Shown here: positions 23,074-30,561 of the stretch, in pieces | Layout of the letters: each line of letters begins with the position of its first letter | Position numbering within the stretch: position 1 is the first letter of the stretch | DNA from: an uncultured Limnohabitans sp. | Lineage (GTDB): Bacteria; Pseudomonadota; Gammaproteobacteria; Burkholderiales; Burkholderiaceae_C | Reading direction: 5' to 3' | NCBI GenBank assembly: GCA_937928195.1 | Contig: CALEYZ010000045.1 | Location: 1 to 38,511 of the forward strand | Length of the DNA: 38,511 bases | Translations under genes and position numbers: made by a program | The notes under the pieces: generated by a model | Told to the model about the DNA's origin: nothing | Databases searched by the model: none | Seen by the model: the letters and a program-made list of their open reading frames with translations, nothing else

Positions 23074-24449
23074 ACATGACCAAAGGACGTAACGTTGTCG
23101 TTGTAGGTACCCAATGGGGTGACGAAGGCAAGGGTAAATTAGTGGACTGGCTGACCGAAAGTGCACAAGGTGTTGTGCGTTTTCAAGGTGGCCACAATGC
23201 AGGCCATACCTTGGTCATCAATGGTGTCAAAACCGCCTTGCATTTGATTCCAAGTGGCATCATGCGACCCGGTGTGAAGTGCTACATCGGTAACGGCGTG
23301 GTGCTTTCTGCCGGCAAATTGTTTGAAGAAATTGCAGGTCTCGAAAAAGCAGGCGTTGAAGTTAGATCTCGTTTGCGTATCAGTGAAGCTTGTCCTCTGA
23401 TTTTGCCTTTTCACGCAGCCATTGACGTTGCACGTGAAGCAGCGCGCGAGCAAGGTGGTGCAGAGAAAATTGGTACCACGGGTCGCGGCATTGGCCCTGC
23501 CTACGAAGACAAAATTGCTCGGCGTGCCCTGCGTGTCCAAGATTTGAAATACCCCGAACGTTTTGCTACCAAACTCAAAGAACTTTTGGATTTGCACAAC
23601 CATGTGTTGACCACTTATTTGGGTTCTGAAAAGTTCACATTTGGTGATGCCCTCAAGCCTTATGTCAAAAACGGTCAGGTGCAGTTTGATGTGGTTTACA
23701 ACGAAGCCATGACACATGCAGAGTTGCTCAAACCCATGATGGCCGATGTTTCTCGCGAATTGAATGACGCCCATCGCATGGGTGCCAATTTGTTGTTTGA
23801 AGGTGCGCAAGGTACCTTGCTTGACGTTGATCACGGCACATACCCTTACGTGACGTCCAGCAACTGTGTCGCAGGCAATGCTGCCGCTGGTGCCGGCGTC
23901 GGACCAGGCATGCTTCACTACGTTCTGGGCATCACTAAGGCCTATTGCACACGTGTTGGTGGCGGTCCTTTCCCGACTGAACTTGAATGGGAAAAAGAAG
24001 GAACACCTGGTTGGCATATGAGCACCATTGGTGCTGAAAAAGGTGTGACCACTGGTCGCAGTCGCCGATGTGGTTGGTTTGATGCAGCTTTGCTCAAACG
24101 CAGTGCGCAAGTGAACGGCTTGTCTGGACTGTGCATTACCAAACTCGATGTGCTTGATGGCATGAAGGAGTTGGAACTTTGCACAGGCTACGAGTTGGAT
24201 GGCGAAATTGTGGACATCTTGCCGATGGGGGCAGACGACATCGCCCGATGCAAGCCCATCTATGAAACCATTCAAGGCTGGACTGACAGCACGGTCGGTG
24301 TGACGCAGTTGGACAAACTGCCTGTCAATGCCCGTTTGTATTTACAACGCATTGAAGAAGTCACGGGTGTGCCCATCCACATGGTCTCAACCAGTCCCGA
24401 TCGCGACCACACCATCTTGATGCACGATCCTTTTTCTGCATCCCTTTAA
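23070..24449 (+). CDS. purA: Adenylosuccinate synthetase
   Basis: GTP-dependent enzyme that joins IMP and aspartate, the first committed step to AMP. The P-loop is GDEGKGK at 17-23, followed by GGHNAGHTLV, the IMP-binding TTGRGIGPAYEDK and QGTLLDVDHGTYPYVTSSN. At 459 residues it is slightly longer than E. coli PurA (432). The ATG at 23070 overlaps the hisZ stop; a second ATG at 23076 would remove only two residues. PurL, an earlier enzyme of the same pathway, lies at the right edge of the window. Confidence 0.97.
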   Translation: MNMTKGRNVVVVGTQWGDEGKGKLVDWLTESAQGVVRFQGGHNAGHTLVINGVKTALHLIPSGIMRPGVKCYIGNGVVLSAGKLFEEIAGLEKAGVEVRSRLRISEACPLILPFHAAIDVAREAAREQGGAEKIGTTGRGIGPAYEDKIARRALRVQDLKYPERFATKLKELLDLHNHVLTTYLGSEKFTFGDALKPYVKNGQVQFDVVYNEAMTHAELLKPMMADVSRELNDAHRMGANLLFEGAQGTLLDVDHGTYPYVTSSNCVAGNAAAGAGVGPGMLHYVLGITKAYCTRVGGGPFPTELEWEKEGTPGWHMSTIGAEKGVTTGRSRRCGWFDAALLKRSAQVNGLSGLCITKLDVLDGMKELELCTGYELDGEIVDILPMGADDIARCKPIYETIQGWTDSTVGVTQLDKLPVNARLYLQRIEEVTGVPIHMVSTSPDRDHTILMHDPFSASL

Positions 24450-24509
24450 TTGAATTTCAACACCTCATTGCACAGTGGTGTGCAGTGAACAAACCTTTGG
24501 AGATATCTC

Positions 24510-25034
24510 ATGCTGACAGAAGACGGCAAACACCTGTACGTAAGCTACGACGAGTACCACAATCAAATTGAAAAATTGGCCATCAAGGTTCACCAGTCTG
24601 GCTGGGAATTTGACACCATCCTTTGTTTGGCGCGTGGCGGCATGCGCCCTGGTGACATCTTGTCGCGCATCTTTGACAAGCCTTTGGCCATCATGTCCAC
24701 CAGTTCCTACCGTGCAGACGCAGGCACCGTACAAGGCCATTTGGACATCGCGCGTTTCATCACCACACCCAAGGGCGAAATTGCCGGTCGTGTGCTGTTG
24801 GTCGACGATTTGGCAGACTCAGGCCACACCCTGAACGCAGTGGTCAACATGCTTAAAAACAACTACAAACCCATAACTGAATTGCGCACGGCGGTGATTT
24901 GGACCAAGGGTGTTTCAGGCTTCCAGCCCGACTACTCGGTAGAGTTTTTGCCCACCAATCCTTGGATCCATCAACCCTTTGAAGGCTATGACAGCCTGAA
25001 CCCTGAAAAATTGATGGAAAAGTGGAAAGTCTGA
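24510..25034 (+). CDS. Phosphoribosyltransferase (probable purine salvage)
   Basis: Type I phosphoribosyltransferase of the COG2236/Hpt1-like kind. The PRPP-binding loop is VLLVDDLADSGHT at about 95-107, preceded by ILCLARGGMRPGD near residue 40, as in xanthine-guanine and hypoxanthine phosphoribosyltransferases. At 174 residues it is compact and cytosolic. GGAG 8 bases upstream supports the ATG. It follows purA by 60 bases, which fits purine salvage, but substrate specificity cannot be read from the sequence, so no gene symbol is given. Confidence 0.85.
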   Translation: MLTEDGKHLYVSYDEYHNQIEKLAIKVHQSGWEFDTILCLARGGMRPGDILSRIFDKPLAIMSTSSYRADAGTVQGHLDIARFITTPKGEIAGRVLLVDDLADSGHTLNAVVNMLKNNYKPITELRTAVIWTKGVSGFQPDYSVEFLPTNPWIHQPFEGYDSLNPEKLMEKWKV

Positions 25035-25049
25035 CGGTAACATGGGGGG

Positions 25050-26276
25050 ATGACTGAAAAAAATGCATCCCATCCTTCAACCCAACTGATCCATCACGGC
25101 TACACGCCACCGGCTGAGTTTCAAGCACCTCAGCCGGGTATTTTCAAAGCCTCCACGGTTTTCTTTCCCAATGTGGCCGCCATGCGCCAACGCGAGTGGA
25201 AAGACAAATCTGCCTACACCTACGGCACACACGGCACCCCCTCATCTTTCACACTAGAAGAACGTTTGTGCACCTTGGAAGGTGGCAAGCATTGCGTGCT
25301 CACGCCCAGCGGCCTCTCAGCCTTGGCGGTGGCAGCTTTCGCTGTGCTTAAAACTGGTGACCATGTCCTCATTCCCGACAATTCTTACGGTCCCAATAAA
25401 GTGCTGGCCGAAGGCGAGTTGCAGTCGTTTGGCATCACACACAGCTACTACGACGCCATGAATCCACAGGACCTGGCCGCCAAAATTCAACCCAACACCA
25501 AATTGGTGTGGCTGGAAGCGCCAGGTTCGGTCAGCATGGAATTTCCAGACCTTGTGAATTTGCTTCAAACTTGCAAGGCGCACTCAGTGGTGACAGCACT
25601 GGACAATACATGGGGTGCAGGTTTGGCTTTCAAGCCATTTGATTTGTTGGGCGATGGCAGCCTGTCAGTCGATCTCACGGCCCACGCACTCACCAAATAT
25701 CCCAGTGGCGGCGGTGATGTGCTGATGGGCAGCGTCATGACCCGTGACGATGCCCTGGGACTGAAACTCAAACTCACCATGATGCGTTTGGGCATTTGCG
25801 TCGGACCTAACGACGTTGAGTCCATTTTGCGTTCCTTGCCCACCATCACTTTGCGCTATGAAGCCCAAGACCGTGCTGCACGCCAATTGGCTACATGGTG
25901 GCAAACTCAATCAGCGTGTGTCCAAGTGATGCACCCAGCCATTGAAGGATCTCCTGGCCATGCCCACTGGCAAGCACTGTGTGCTCCCAATGGGGGTGAG
26001 GGGCATGCCGCTGGCCTGTTCAGTGTCATGCTCAGTCCCAAGCTCACGCAAACCCAGGTCGATGCATTTTGCGACAATTTGAAGTTGTTCAAAATTGGTT
26101 ACAGCTGGGGCGGCCCCGTCAGTTTGGTGGTTCCGTACGACATTGCGAGCATGCGCTCGAACTGGCCAACGCATTTGAAGCAAGGTTACTTGGTTCGTTT
26201 CTCAACCGGCTTTGAAGCAGTCAATGATTTGATTGCCGATTTGTCTCAAGCTGCAACACGCTGCTTGAATATTTAA
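25050..26276 (+). CDS. metC: Cystathionine beta-lyase (PLP, Cys/Met metabolism family)
   Basis: PLP enzyme that cleaves cystathionine to homocysteine, pyruvate and ammonia in methionine synthesis. Family marks are SAYTYGTHGTPS, TPSGLSALAVA, the Asp185 in LDNTWGAGLAFKP that contacts the PLP ring nitrogen, and the Schiff-base Lys216 in HALTKYPSGGGDV. SYSWGGPVSLV near the C-terminus is typical of the beta-lyase branch. At 408 residues it is full length. Start ATG 25050 comes right after a run of six G, so spacing to a Shine-Dalgarno sequence is too short and the run may not act as one. It follows the phosphoribosyltransferase by 15 bases. Confidence 0.9.
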   Translation: MTEKNASHPSTQLIHHGYTPPAEFQAPQPGIFKASTVFFPNVAAMRQREWKDKSAYTYGTHGTPSSFTLEERLCTLEGGKHCVLTPSGLSALAVAAFAVLKTGDHVLIPDNSYGPNKVLAEGELQSFGITHSYYDAMNPQDLAAKIQPNTKLVWLEAPGSVSMEFPDLVNLLQTCKAHSVVTALDNTWGAGLAFKPFDLLGDGSLSVDLTAHALTKYPSGGGDVLMGSVMTRDDALGLKLKLTMMRLGICVGPNDVESILRSLPTITLRYEAQDRAARQLATWWQTQSACVQVMHPAIEGSPGHAHWQALCAPNGGEGHAAGLFSVMLSPKLTQTQVDAFCDNLKLFKIGYSWGGPVSLVVPYDIASMRSNWPTHLKQGYLVRFSTGFEAVNDLIADLSQAATRCLNI

Positions 26277-26281
26277 GCGAA

Positions 26282-26302
26282 TTGCCAAGAGATGGATGGC
26301 AA
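26282..26302 (+). other. Inverted repeat after metC
   Basis: TTGCCA (26282-26287) and TGGCAA (26297-26302) form a perfect 6-bp inverted repeat with a 9-base centre, six bases after the metC stop and 38 bases before the next gene. No T run follows. It may be a weak terminator hairpin or an operator; TTGCCA also resembles a -35 box. Confidence 0.35.
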
Positions 26303-26340
26303 GCTGATACAGTGGATGCCATTCATTAGAAAGTAATACC

Positions 26341-26526
26341 TTGGCAACTCCCAATTACGGCTACGAAAAACGTCAAAAAGAATTGGCGAAGAAGCGCAAG
26401 AAAGAAGACAAACTCAAAGCCAAAGCTGAGCGCAAATTGGACACGCCCGAAGATGGTGAAAACGGCATTGAATTGAACGATGGTTCTGAAATGCCGTCAG
26501 CCCAAGCCGAACCACCACAGACCTAA
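26341..26526 (+). CDS. Small lysine-rich protein, function unknown
   Basis: A 61-residue protein whose first half is strongly basic (PNYGYEKRQKELAKKRKKED, then KLKAKAERK) and whose second half is acidic and disordered-looking. Similar small proteins starting with PNYG(Y/F)EKRQ are, from memory, widespread and uncharacterised in proteobacteria. The start is TTG, with no ATG available, and the family-like N-terminus supports it. It has no signal peptide or membrane segment. The charge pattern suggests nucleic-acid or ribosome association, which is speculation. It stands alone between metC and the convergent tesA. Confidence 0.72.
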   Translation: MATPNYGYEKRQKELAKKRKKEDKLKAKAERKLDTPEDGENGIELNDGSEMPSAQAEPPQT

Positions 26527-26528
26527 TC

Positions 26529-26545
26529 AAGACCGCTCAGGTCTT
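26529..26545. terminator. Hairpin between the small lysine-rich gene and tesA (convergent)
   Basis: AAGACC/GGTCTT, a perfect 6-bp stem with loop GCTCA, lies between the two convergent genes and covers the tesA stop codon. On the plus strand a run of seven T follows 11 bases later, too far for a classic intrinsic terminator. It may stop transcription in both directions. Confidence 0.45.
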
Positions 26546-27223
26546 CGTTAACACCATTTTTTTCAACTGCGGCCAGATGTTCTTCATCATCTGCGGCTGT
26601 GCCTTTTCGTTCGGATGAATGCGATCCGCTTGAAACCATTTCAACGGGTCTGGGTCGTCGGCCACGCCTTTTAAAAATTGCTGATTCAATTGCGCAGCCG
26701 TGCTTTTTGTCACCTTCTCATAGGCCGCTGACATTTGTTTCAAATAGTTGGCGCCGTAATTGGGCGGCACCTGCATGGCAATGACCAACACGCGCGCACC
26801 TGCCATTTGCGAGGCCTTGATCATGTTCAGAAGATTGGCTTGCGTGAGGTTCATGTCCAGACCCCGAAGCGCATCGTTGCCCCCCAACTCAATCACCACA
26901 ATGTTGGGTTGGTGAAGTTTCAAAAGCGCCGGCAGACGCGATACGCCGCCCGATGTGGTATCGCCACTGATGCTGGCATTGGTCAACTGTACTGCGACTG
27001 ATTCAGCTTTGGCTTGTTGCATCATGTGTTCCACCCAGCCTGTGCCTCTTGTCAGGCCATATTCCGCACTCAGCGAATCACCCACGATCAAGACTTTGGT
27101 CGCAGACGGCAAAAGTTCGGCCGAGCCTGCCATAGAGGCCGTGGCAAAGAGGCAAATACCCGTGGTCAACAAGCCCACAACAAGGCGGTTAAAGTGTCGG
27201 TGTCGCAATAAAGGTTGGTGCAT
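26537..27223 (-). CDS. tesA: TesA-like SGNH esterase/arylesterase, exported
   Basis: Multifunctional periplasmic esterase/thioesterase of the GDSL (SGNH) family. With the ATG at 27223 the 228-residue protein begins with a basic region (HQPLLRHRHFNR) and a hydrophobic stretch ending about residue 35, a probable signal peptide. Catalytic Ser50 is in GDSLSAEYGL, the oxyanion motif GGND is at 114-117, and Asp200/His203 are in DRIHPN. The longer open frame back to 27448 runs antisense through the ABC gene and is not believed. ATG 27238 is a possible alternative start. The start codon interlocks with that of the divergent ABC gene in CATG; tesA opposite ybbA is also found in E. coli. Confidence 0.9.
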   Translation of the reverse strand: MHQPLLRHRHFNRLVVGLLTTGICLFATASMAGSAELLPSATKVLIVGDSLSAEYGLTRGTGWVEHMMQQAKAESVAVQLTNASISGDTTSGGVSRLPALLKLHQPNIVVIELGGNDALRGLDMNLTQANLLNMIKASQMAGARVLVIAMQVPPNYGANYLKQMSAAYEKVTKSTAAQLNQQFLKGVADDPDPLKWFQADRIHPNEKAQPQMMKNIWPQLKKMVLTKT

Positions 27224-27899
27224 GTCAGAAACAATCATTTCAATCCAGCACGTGAGCAAAGCAGTGCAAGATGTCGGTGGAACGCTGTCTATTTTGCGTG
27301 ATATTGATTTCTCCGTGAAAGCTGGGGAGACTGTGGCCATCTTGGGGGCTTCAGGCTCTGGCAAAAGCACCTTGCTTTCAATCATGGCCGGTTTAGACAC
27401 ACCCACATCGGGACGGGTTGAATTGGCCGGCCAATCTTTGTTTGACATGACGGAAGACGAGAGAGCGGCATGGCGAGGGCAGCACTTGGGTTTTGTGTTT
27501 CAAAACTTTCAATTAATGGGGCACCTCACGGCCCTTGAAAACGTGATGTTGCCTCTGGAACTCGCTGGCAGCAAAGATGCCAAGCAGCAGGCCAAGACCA
27601 TTTTGAGTCAGGTGGGCTTGGCAGAGCGCTTGAACCATTTCCCCAAAGTCCTCAGTGGTGGCGAACAACAACGCGTTGCTTTGGCTCGGGCGTTTGTGGT
27701 GGAACCTCAATTGTTGTTGGCCGATGAGCCAACCGGCAGTTTGGATGCCCAAACCGGTGAAAGCATCATGGATTTGATGCTTTCCTTGAACCAAGCGCGA
27801 GGAACCACGCTTATTTTGGTGACCCATGATCAAAAATTGGCGCTGCGCTGCAGCAGAACCCTCACTTTGCAGGCTGGACAGCTCATATCCCAAGGATAA
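27222..27899 (+). CDS. ABC transporter ATP-binding protein (YbbA-like)
   Basis: A 225-residue ABC ATPase of the LolD/MacB/YbbA group. Walker A is GASGSGKST at 42-50, the Q-loop is FVFQNFQL, the signature is LSGGEQ at 144-149, Walker B is LLLADE at 164-169, and the switch His is 202. AAAGG at 27210-27214, seven bases upstream, fixes the ATG at 27222; the longer open frame from 26955 is antisense to tesA. Its place divergent from tesA points to YbbA, but the large permease (YbbP) that follows ybbA in E. coli is absent, and rlmB comes next after eight bases. Its membrane partner must be elsewhere, so the transported substrate is unknown. Confidence 0.92.
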   Translation: MSETIISIQHVSKAVQDVGGTLSILRDIDFSVKAGETVAILGASGSGKSTLLSIMAGLDTPTSGRVELAGQSLFDMTEDERAAWRGQHLGFVFQNFQLMGHLTALENVMLPLELAGSKDAKQQAKTILSQVGLAERLNHFPKVLSGGEQQRVALARAFVVEPQLLLADEPTGSLDAQTGESIMDLMLSLNQARGTTLILVTHDQKLALRCSRTLTLQAGQLISQG

Positions 27900-27907
27900 T
27901 CGGGGCT

Positions 27908-28645
27908 ATGTCATCACCCAAAGTCCTGTTCGGTTTTCATGCCGTAGGTGTTCGTTTGAAAACGGCACCGCAATCCATTGTTGAAATTTATTTTGAGTCT
28001 ACGCGCCGTGATGCACGGATGCGTCAGTTCATTGAGCGAGCCCAAGAGGCCGGTGTGCGTTTGATCGAAGCCGACAGCATGCGACTGGCCAAGTTGGCCG
28101 GTAGCCATGGTCACCAGGGTGTTGCCGCAAGGGTTGAGTCTTTGCCTCAAGCGCATTCTTTGGACGACTTGTTGGACCAAGTGCAAGGACCGCCTTTGCT
28201 GCTGGTCTTGGACGGCATCACTGATCCACACAATTTGGGGGCTTGTTTGCGGGTGGCCGATGGCGCCGGCGCGCATGCCGTCATTGCACCCAAAGACCAT
28301 GCTGCAGGCATCAACGCCACAGTGGCCAAAGTGGCCAGTGGCGCAGCGGAAACTGTGCCGTACTTCATGGTGACCAATTTGGCACGCACATTGGGTGAAC
28401 TCAAAGAGCGCTCAATCTGGGTCATTGGCACCAGTGGCGATGCACCGAAAAACATTTACCAAGTCGATTTGAAAGCGCCAGTGGCCTTGGTGTTGGGCGC
28501 GGAAGGCCCTGGCATGCGACAGCTGACGCGCAAGACATGTGATGAACTCGTCAGCATTCCAATGCAAGGTGCTGTTGAAAGCCTTAACGTCTCAGTGGCC
28601 AGTGGCGTGTGCTTGTTTGAAGCGGTGCGTCAGCGTTTGGTTTAA
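27908..28645 (+). CDS. rlmB: RlmB, 23S rRNA 2'-O-methyltransferase (G2251)
   Basis: SpoU-family (SPOUT) methyltransferase that modifies G2251 in the peptidyl-transferase P loop of 23S rRNA. The N-terminal substrate-binding domain starts with LFGFHAVGVRL; the trefoil-knot catalytic domain has DPHNLGACLRVADGAGAHAV (motif 1), LVLGAEGPGMRQL (motif 2) and SIPMQGAVESLNVSVA (motif 3). At 245 residues it is full length. The ATG comes eight bases after the ABC gene. Its TAA shares the bases TTAA with the stop codon of the convergent chrA gene. Confidence 0.95.
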   Translation: MSSPKVLFGFHAVGVRLKTAPQSIVEIYFESTRRDARMRQFIERAQEAGVRLIEADSMRLAKLAGSHGHQGVAARVESLPQAHSLDDLLDQVQGPPLLLVLDGITDPHNLGACLRVADGAGAHAVIAPKDHAAGINATVAKVASGAAETVPYFMVTNLARTLGELKERSIWVIGTSGDAPKNIYQVDLKAPVALVLGAEGPGMRQLTRKTCDELVSIPMQGAVESLNVSVASGVCLFEAVRQRLV

Positions 28646-29244
28646 AGCAAGCCCGCAGCGCCCAAGGCGCCGCCAATGGCAATCATCCACAACAGGTGGA
28701 TCGATGTTTTCATCATCAGTAGAGTGGCGGCGCCCGTCACCAGCCAGAGTTTCCAATCTTGCTGAAGATCACGGTGAGCCGCCGACAACAACCAGCCAGT
28801 TGACACCAACAGGCCAATGACGATGGGGGCCATGCCTGTTTTGAAAGCGCGGACAGAACGCAAATTTCTGTTCTTGTGAGCCCATTGTGTGGCTTGGTAG
28901 GTCAGGATGGAGGAGGGCAACATAATGCCCAACATGGTGATGAGCACACCCCATAAGCCCAACCACCATGCGGCGGGTCCTGCGGCCAAACCGCCGCCCG
29001 CATTCAAGCCAACGTTCCAACCCATCAAGGCTACGAACAGCACATTGGGCCCGGGTGCAGACTGTGCCAATGCGATGGACGACGAAAAGGAGGCATCTGT
29101 CAGCCAATGTTTTTCATCAACCAAAAAACGATGCATTTCAGGCGCGGTGGTGATGGCGCCCCCAACGCCCAGCAAAGAGAGCACGGCGAAATGCATGAAC
29201 AACTCAAACCAATCTTGCGGACTCAAATTCAGCATCAGACTCAT
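28642..29244 (-). CDS. ChrA-family transporter, short half-size protein (second of pair)
   Basis: Half-size (about 200-residue) member of the chromate transporter (CHR) family. It has the N-terminal ELFMHFAVLSLLGVGGAITTAPEM, the family motif APGPN followed by LMGWNVG, and about six hydrophobic segments. The ATG at 29244 was chosen because the longer open frame to 29346 runs into the upstream chrA gene and has no membrane character. It overlaps that gene by ATGA, so the two are co-translated and probably form a heterodimer, as known for paired short ChrA proteins. The actual substrate (chromate, sulfate or other) cannot be told. Confidence 0.85.
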   Translation of the reverse strand: MSLMLNLSPQDWFELFMHFAVLSLLGVGGAITTAPEMHRFLVDEKHWLTDASFSSSIALAQSAPGPNVLFVALMGWNVGLNAGGGLAAGPAAWWLGLWGVLITMLGIMLPSSILTYQATQWAHKNRNLRSVRAFKTGMAPIVIGLLVSTGWLLSAAHRDLQQDWKLWLVTGAATLLMMKTSIHLLWMIAIGGALGAAGLL

Positions 29245-29855
29245 GGCGTCTCCTTGTCGGTCGCTTGGTGAGTCACTTGGGCGGTGACGTCCAGCGCGCG
29301 ATAGGCAAGGAGGCAAGCCAGGCTCCCGAATCCCAGCAAGACCCAAACGAGCGGCAAACGCAGAATGCCCACGGCCGTGAATGAGAGCATTGCAAATGCA
29401 AGTGCAGGCGCCAAGCCCATCGGGTTTTTGGGCAAGCTGGAGGTCAGCTTCAATCCTGTTGCAATGATCAATCCGCCCGAGACCGCACCCATGCCTTTCA
29501 AGGCGCCTTGCGCAATTGCACTGTCAGACACGCCGCCAAATAAAACAGCCAAGCACAAGACCACGGCCATGGGCGCCAAAATCAAACCGCACACGGCAGC
29601 CATGGCGCCGCCCAGTCCAAAATACTTGCCACCCAGCATCAAGCACAAATTGACCACGTTGGGGCCGGGCATGACTTGGGCTACAGACCATTCTTCAACA
29701 AATTGCGCATGGGTCAGCCATTTTCTGCGCTCGACCAGCTCGTGTTGAACAATCGCCAACACGCCGCCAACGCCCTGAAGCGCAAGCAAGGTGAAGACGA
29801 AAAAAAGTTCAGTTTTCGATTGGGGCTGATGAGTTTCGGGGGCTTCTGCAGACAT
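29241..29855 (-). CDS. ChrA-family transporter, short half-size protein (first of pair)
   Basis: The upstream member of the pair, 204 residues. It shows LLALQGVGGVLAIVQHELVE, the motif MPGPN followed by LMLGGKYFG, and several Ala/Gly/Leu-rich transmembrane helices. In the CHR family single-domain proteins occur as tandem pairs whose members insert with opposite topologies. The start ATG 29855 lies seven bases after the yigZ stop, so yigZ-chrA-chrA looks like one leftward operon. No chrB-like regulator is nearby. The chromate role is inferred from family membership only. Confidence 0.85.
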   Translation of the reverse strand: MSAEAPETHQPQSKTELFFVFTLLALQGVGGVLAIVQHELVERRKWLTHAQFVEEWSVAQVMPGPNVVNLCLMLGGKYFGLGGAMAAVCGLILAPMAVVLCLAVLFGGVSDSAIAQGALKGMGAVSGGLIIATGLKLTSSLPKNPMGLAPALAFAMLSFTAVGILRLPLVWVLLGFGSLACLLAYRALDVTAQVTHQATDKETP

Positions 29856-29862
29856 GCGAGGA

Positions 29863-30474
29863 TTATCGTTGAGGGCCAGGGTTGGATGACGGCTCGGTCC
29901 AAGCCAGTTTGCCTTGACCGAGATCGTTCAGGCTTTTTTGCCATGCCTGCGATTGGGTTTGGGGCAATTCAAATTCAAATCGCACCAATCTGTCGTGATG
30001 CACGTTCAGCACCGCCACTTCTGCAAGTTGGGCTTGCCGCCTTAACCAGCCCTCCATGTCATACGGAACCAGACAAGCCAATTGAATTTTAGGAACGATG
30101 GGCACTTTATCCGCTTTGACCAGCGCCTGCGCCACTGCATCCGTATAGGCACGAACCAAGCCGCCTGCGCCCAGTTTGATGCCACCAAAATAACGGACCA
30201 CGGTGGCCAATACGCCTTCTAGGTCTTGGTGGCGCAAAACCTCCATCATGGGCCGGCCGGCTGTACCGCTAGGTTCTCCATCGTCTTGAGCCGCAGAATC
30301 ACCCCCAGCCAGCATGGCCCAACAGACATGCACCGCATCAGGGTGGGCCGACTTCAGCTGTTGAACGATGGCTTGCGCTTCAGAGCGGTTTTGAATGGGC
30401 TGCACGCAGGCCAAAAATCGGCTTTTTTTGATGACCAACTCATGGTCAACTGGGGCAAGCAAGGTCATGGACAT
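29863..30474 (-). CDS. YigZ/IMPACT family protein
   Basis: Conserved UPF0029/IMPACT-family protein of 203 residues. The N-terminal domain has the hallmark stretch DDGEPSGTAGRPMMEVLR followed by GVLATVVRYFGGIKLGAGGL; the C-terminal part is a short ferredoxin-like domain. The eukaryotic relative IMPACT/Yih1 regulates translation through Gcn1; the bacterial function is unsettled. The frame opens at GTG 30513, but ATG 30474 (or 30468) gives the usual distance to the first conserved residues (KKSRFLA). It is the first gene of a probable operon with the two chrA genes. Confidence 0.88.
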   Translation of the reverse strand: MSMTLLAPVDHELVIKKSRFLACVQPIQNRSEAQAIVQQLKSAHPDAVHVCWAMLAGGDSAAQDDGEPSGTAGRPMMEVLRHQDLEGVLATVVRYFGGIKLGAGGLVRAYTDAVAQALVKADKVPIVPKIQLACLVPYDMEGWLRRQAQLAEVAVLNVHHDRLVRFEFELPQTQSQAWQKSLNDLGQGKLAWTEPSSNPGPQR

Positions 30475-30561
30475 TGGACGATTATCCAACGTGAAAGACC
30501 TTTCAAGGGACACAAAGCGGGCAGAGGCTTAAACTCGGGGCATTGCATTTAAATTTGGTCC

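Noticed and set aside
23139..24275. Long open frame (378 codons) on the minus strand across purA
   Set aside because: It is fully antisense to a textbook PurA, has no recognisable domain, and is rich in Cys, His and Thr as expected from the reverse reading of this codon usage.
24469..24484. TGCAC/GTGCA inverted repeat between purA and the phosphoribosyltransferase
   Set aside because: Only five base pairs with a six-base loop and no T run; too weak to call a terminator or operator.
26955..27221. N-terminal extension of the ABC ATPase by 89 codons
   Set aside because: It is antisense to tesA and the ATG at 27222 has a good ribosome site and the expected family N-terminus.
27224..27448. N-terminal extension of tesA by 75 codons
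   Set aside because: It lies antisense to the Walker A region of the ABC ATPase and would place the signal peptide inside the protein.
29245..29346. N-terminal extension of the second chrA gene
   Set aside because: It overlaps the first chrA gene in another frame and has no membrane character; ATG 29244 gives the typical overlap.
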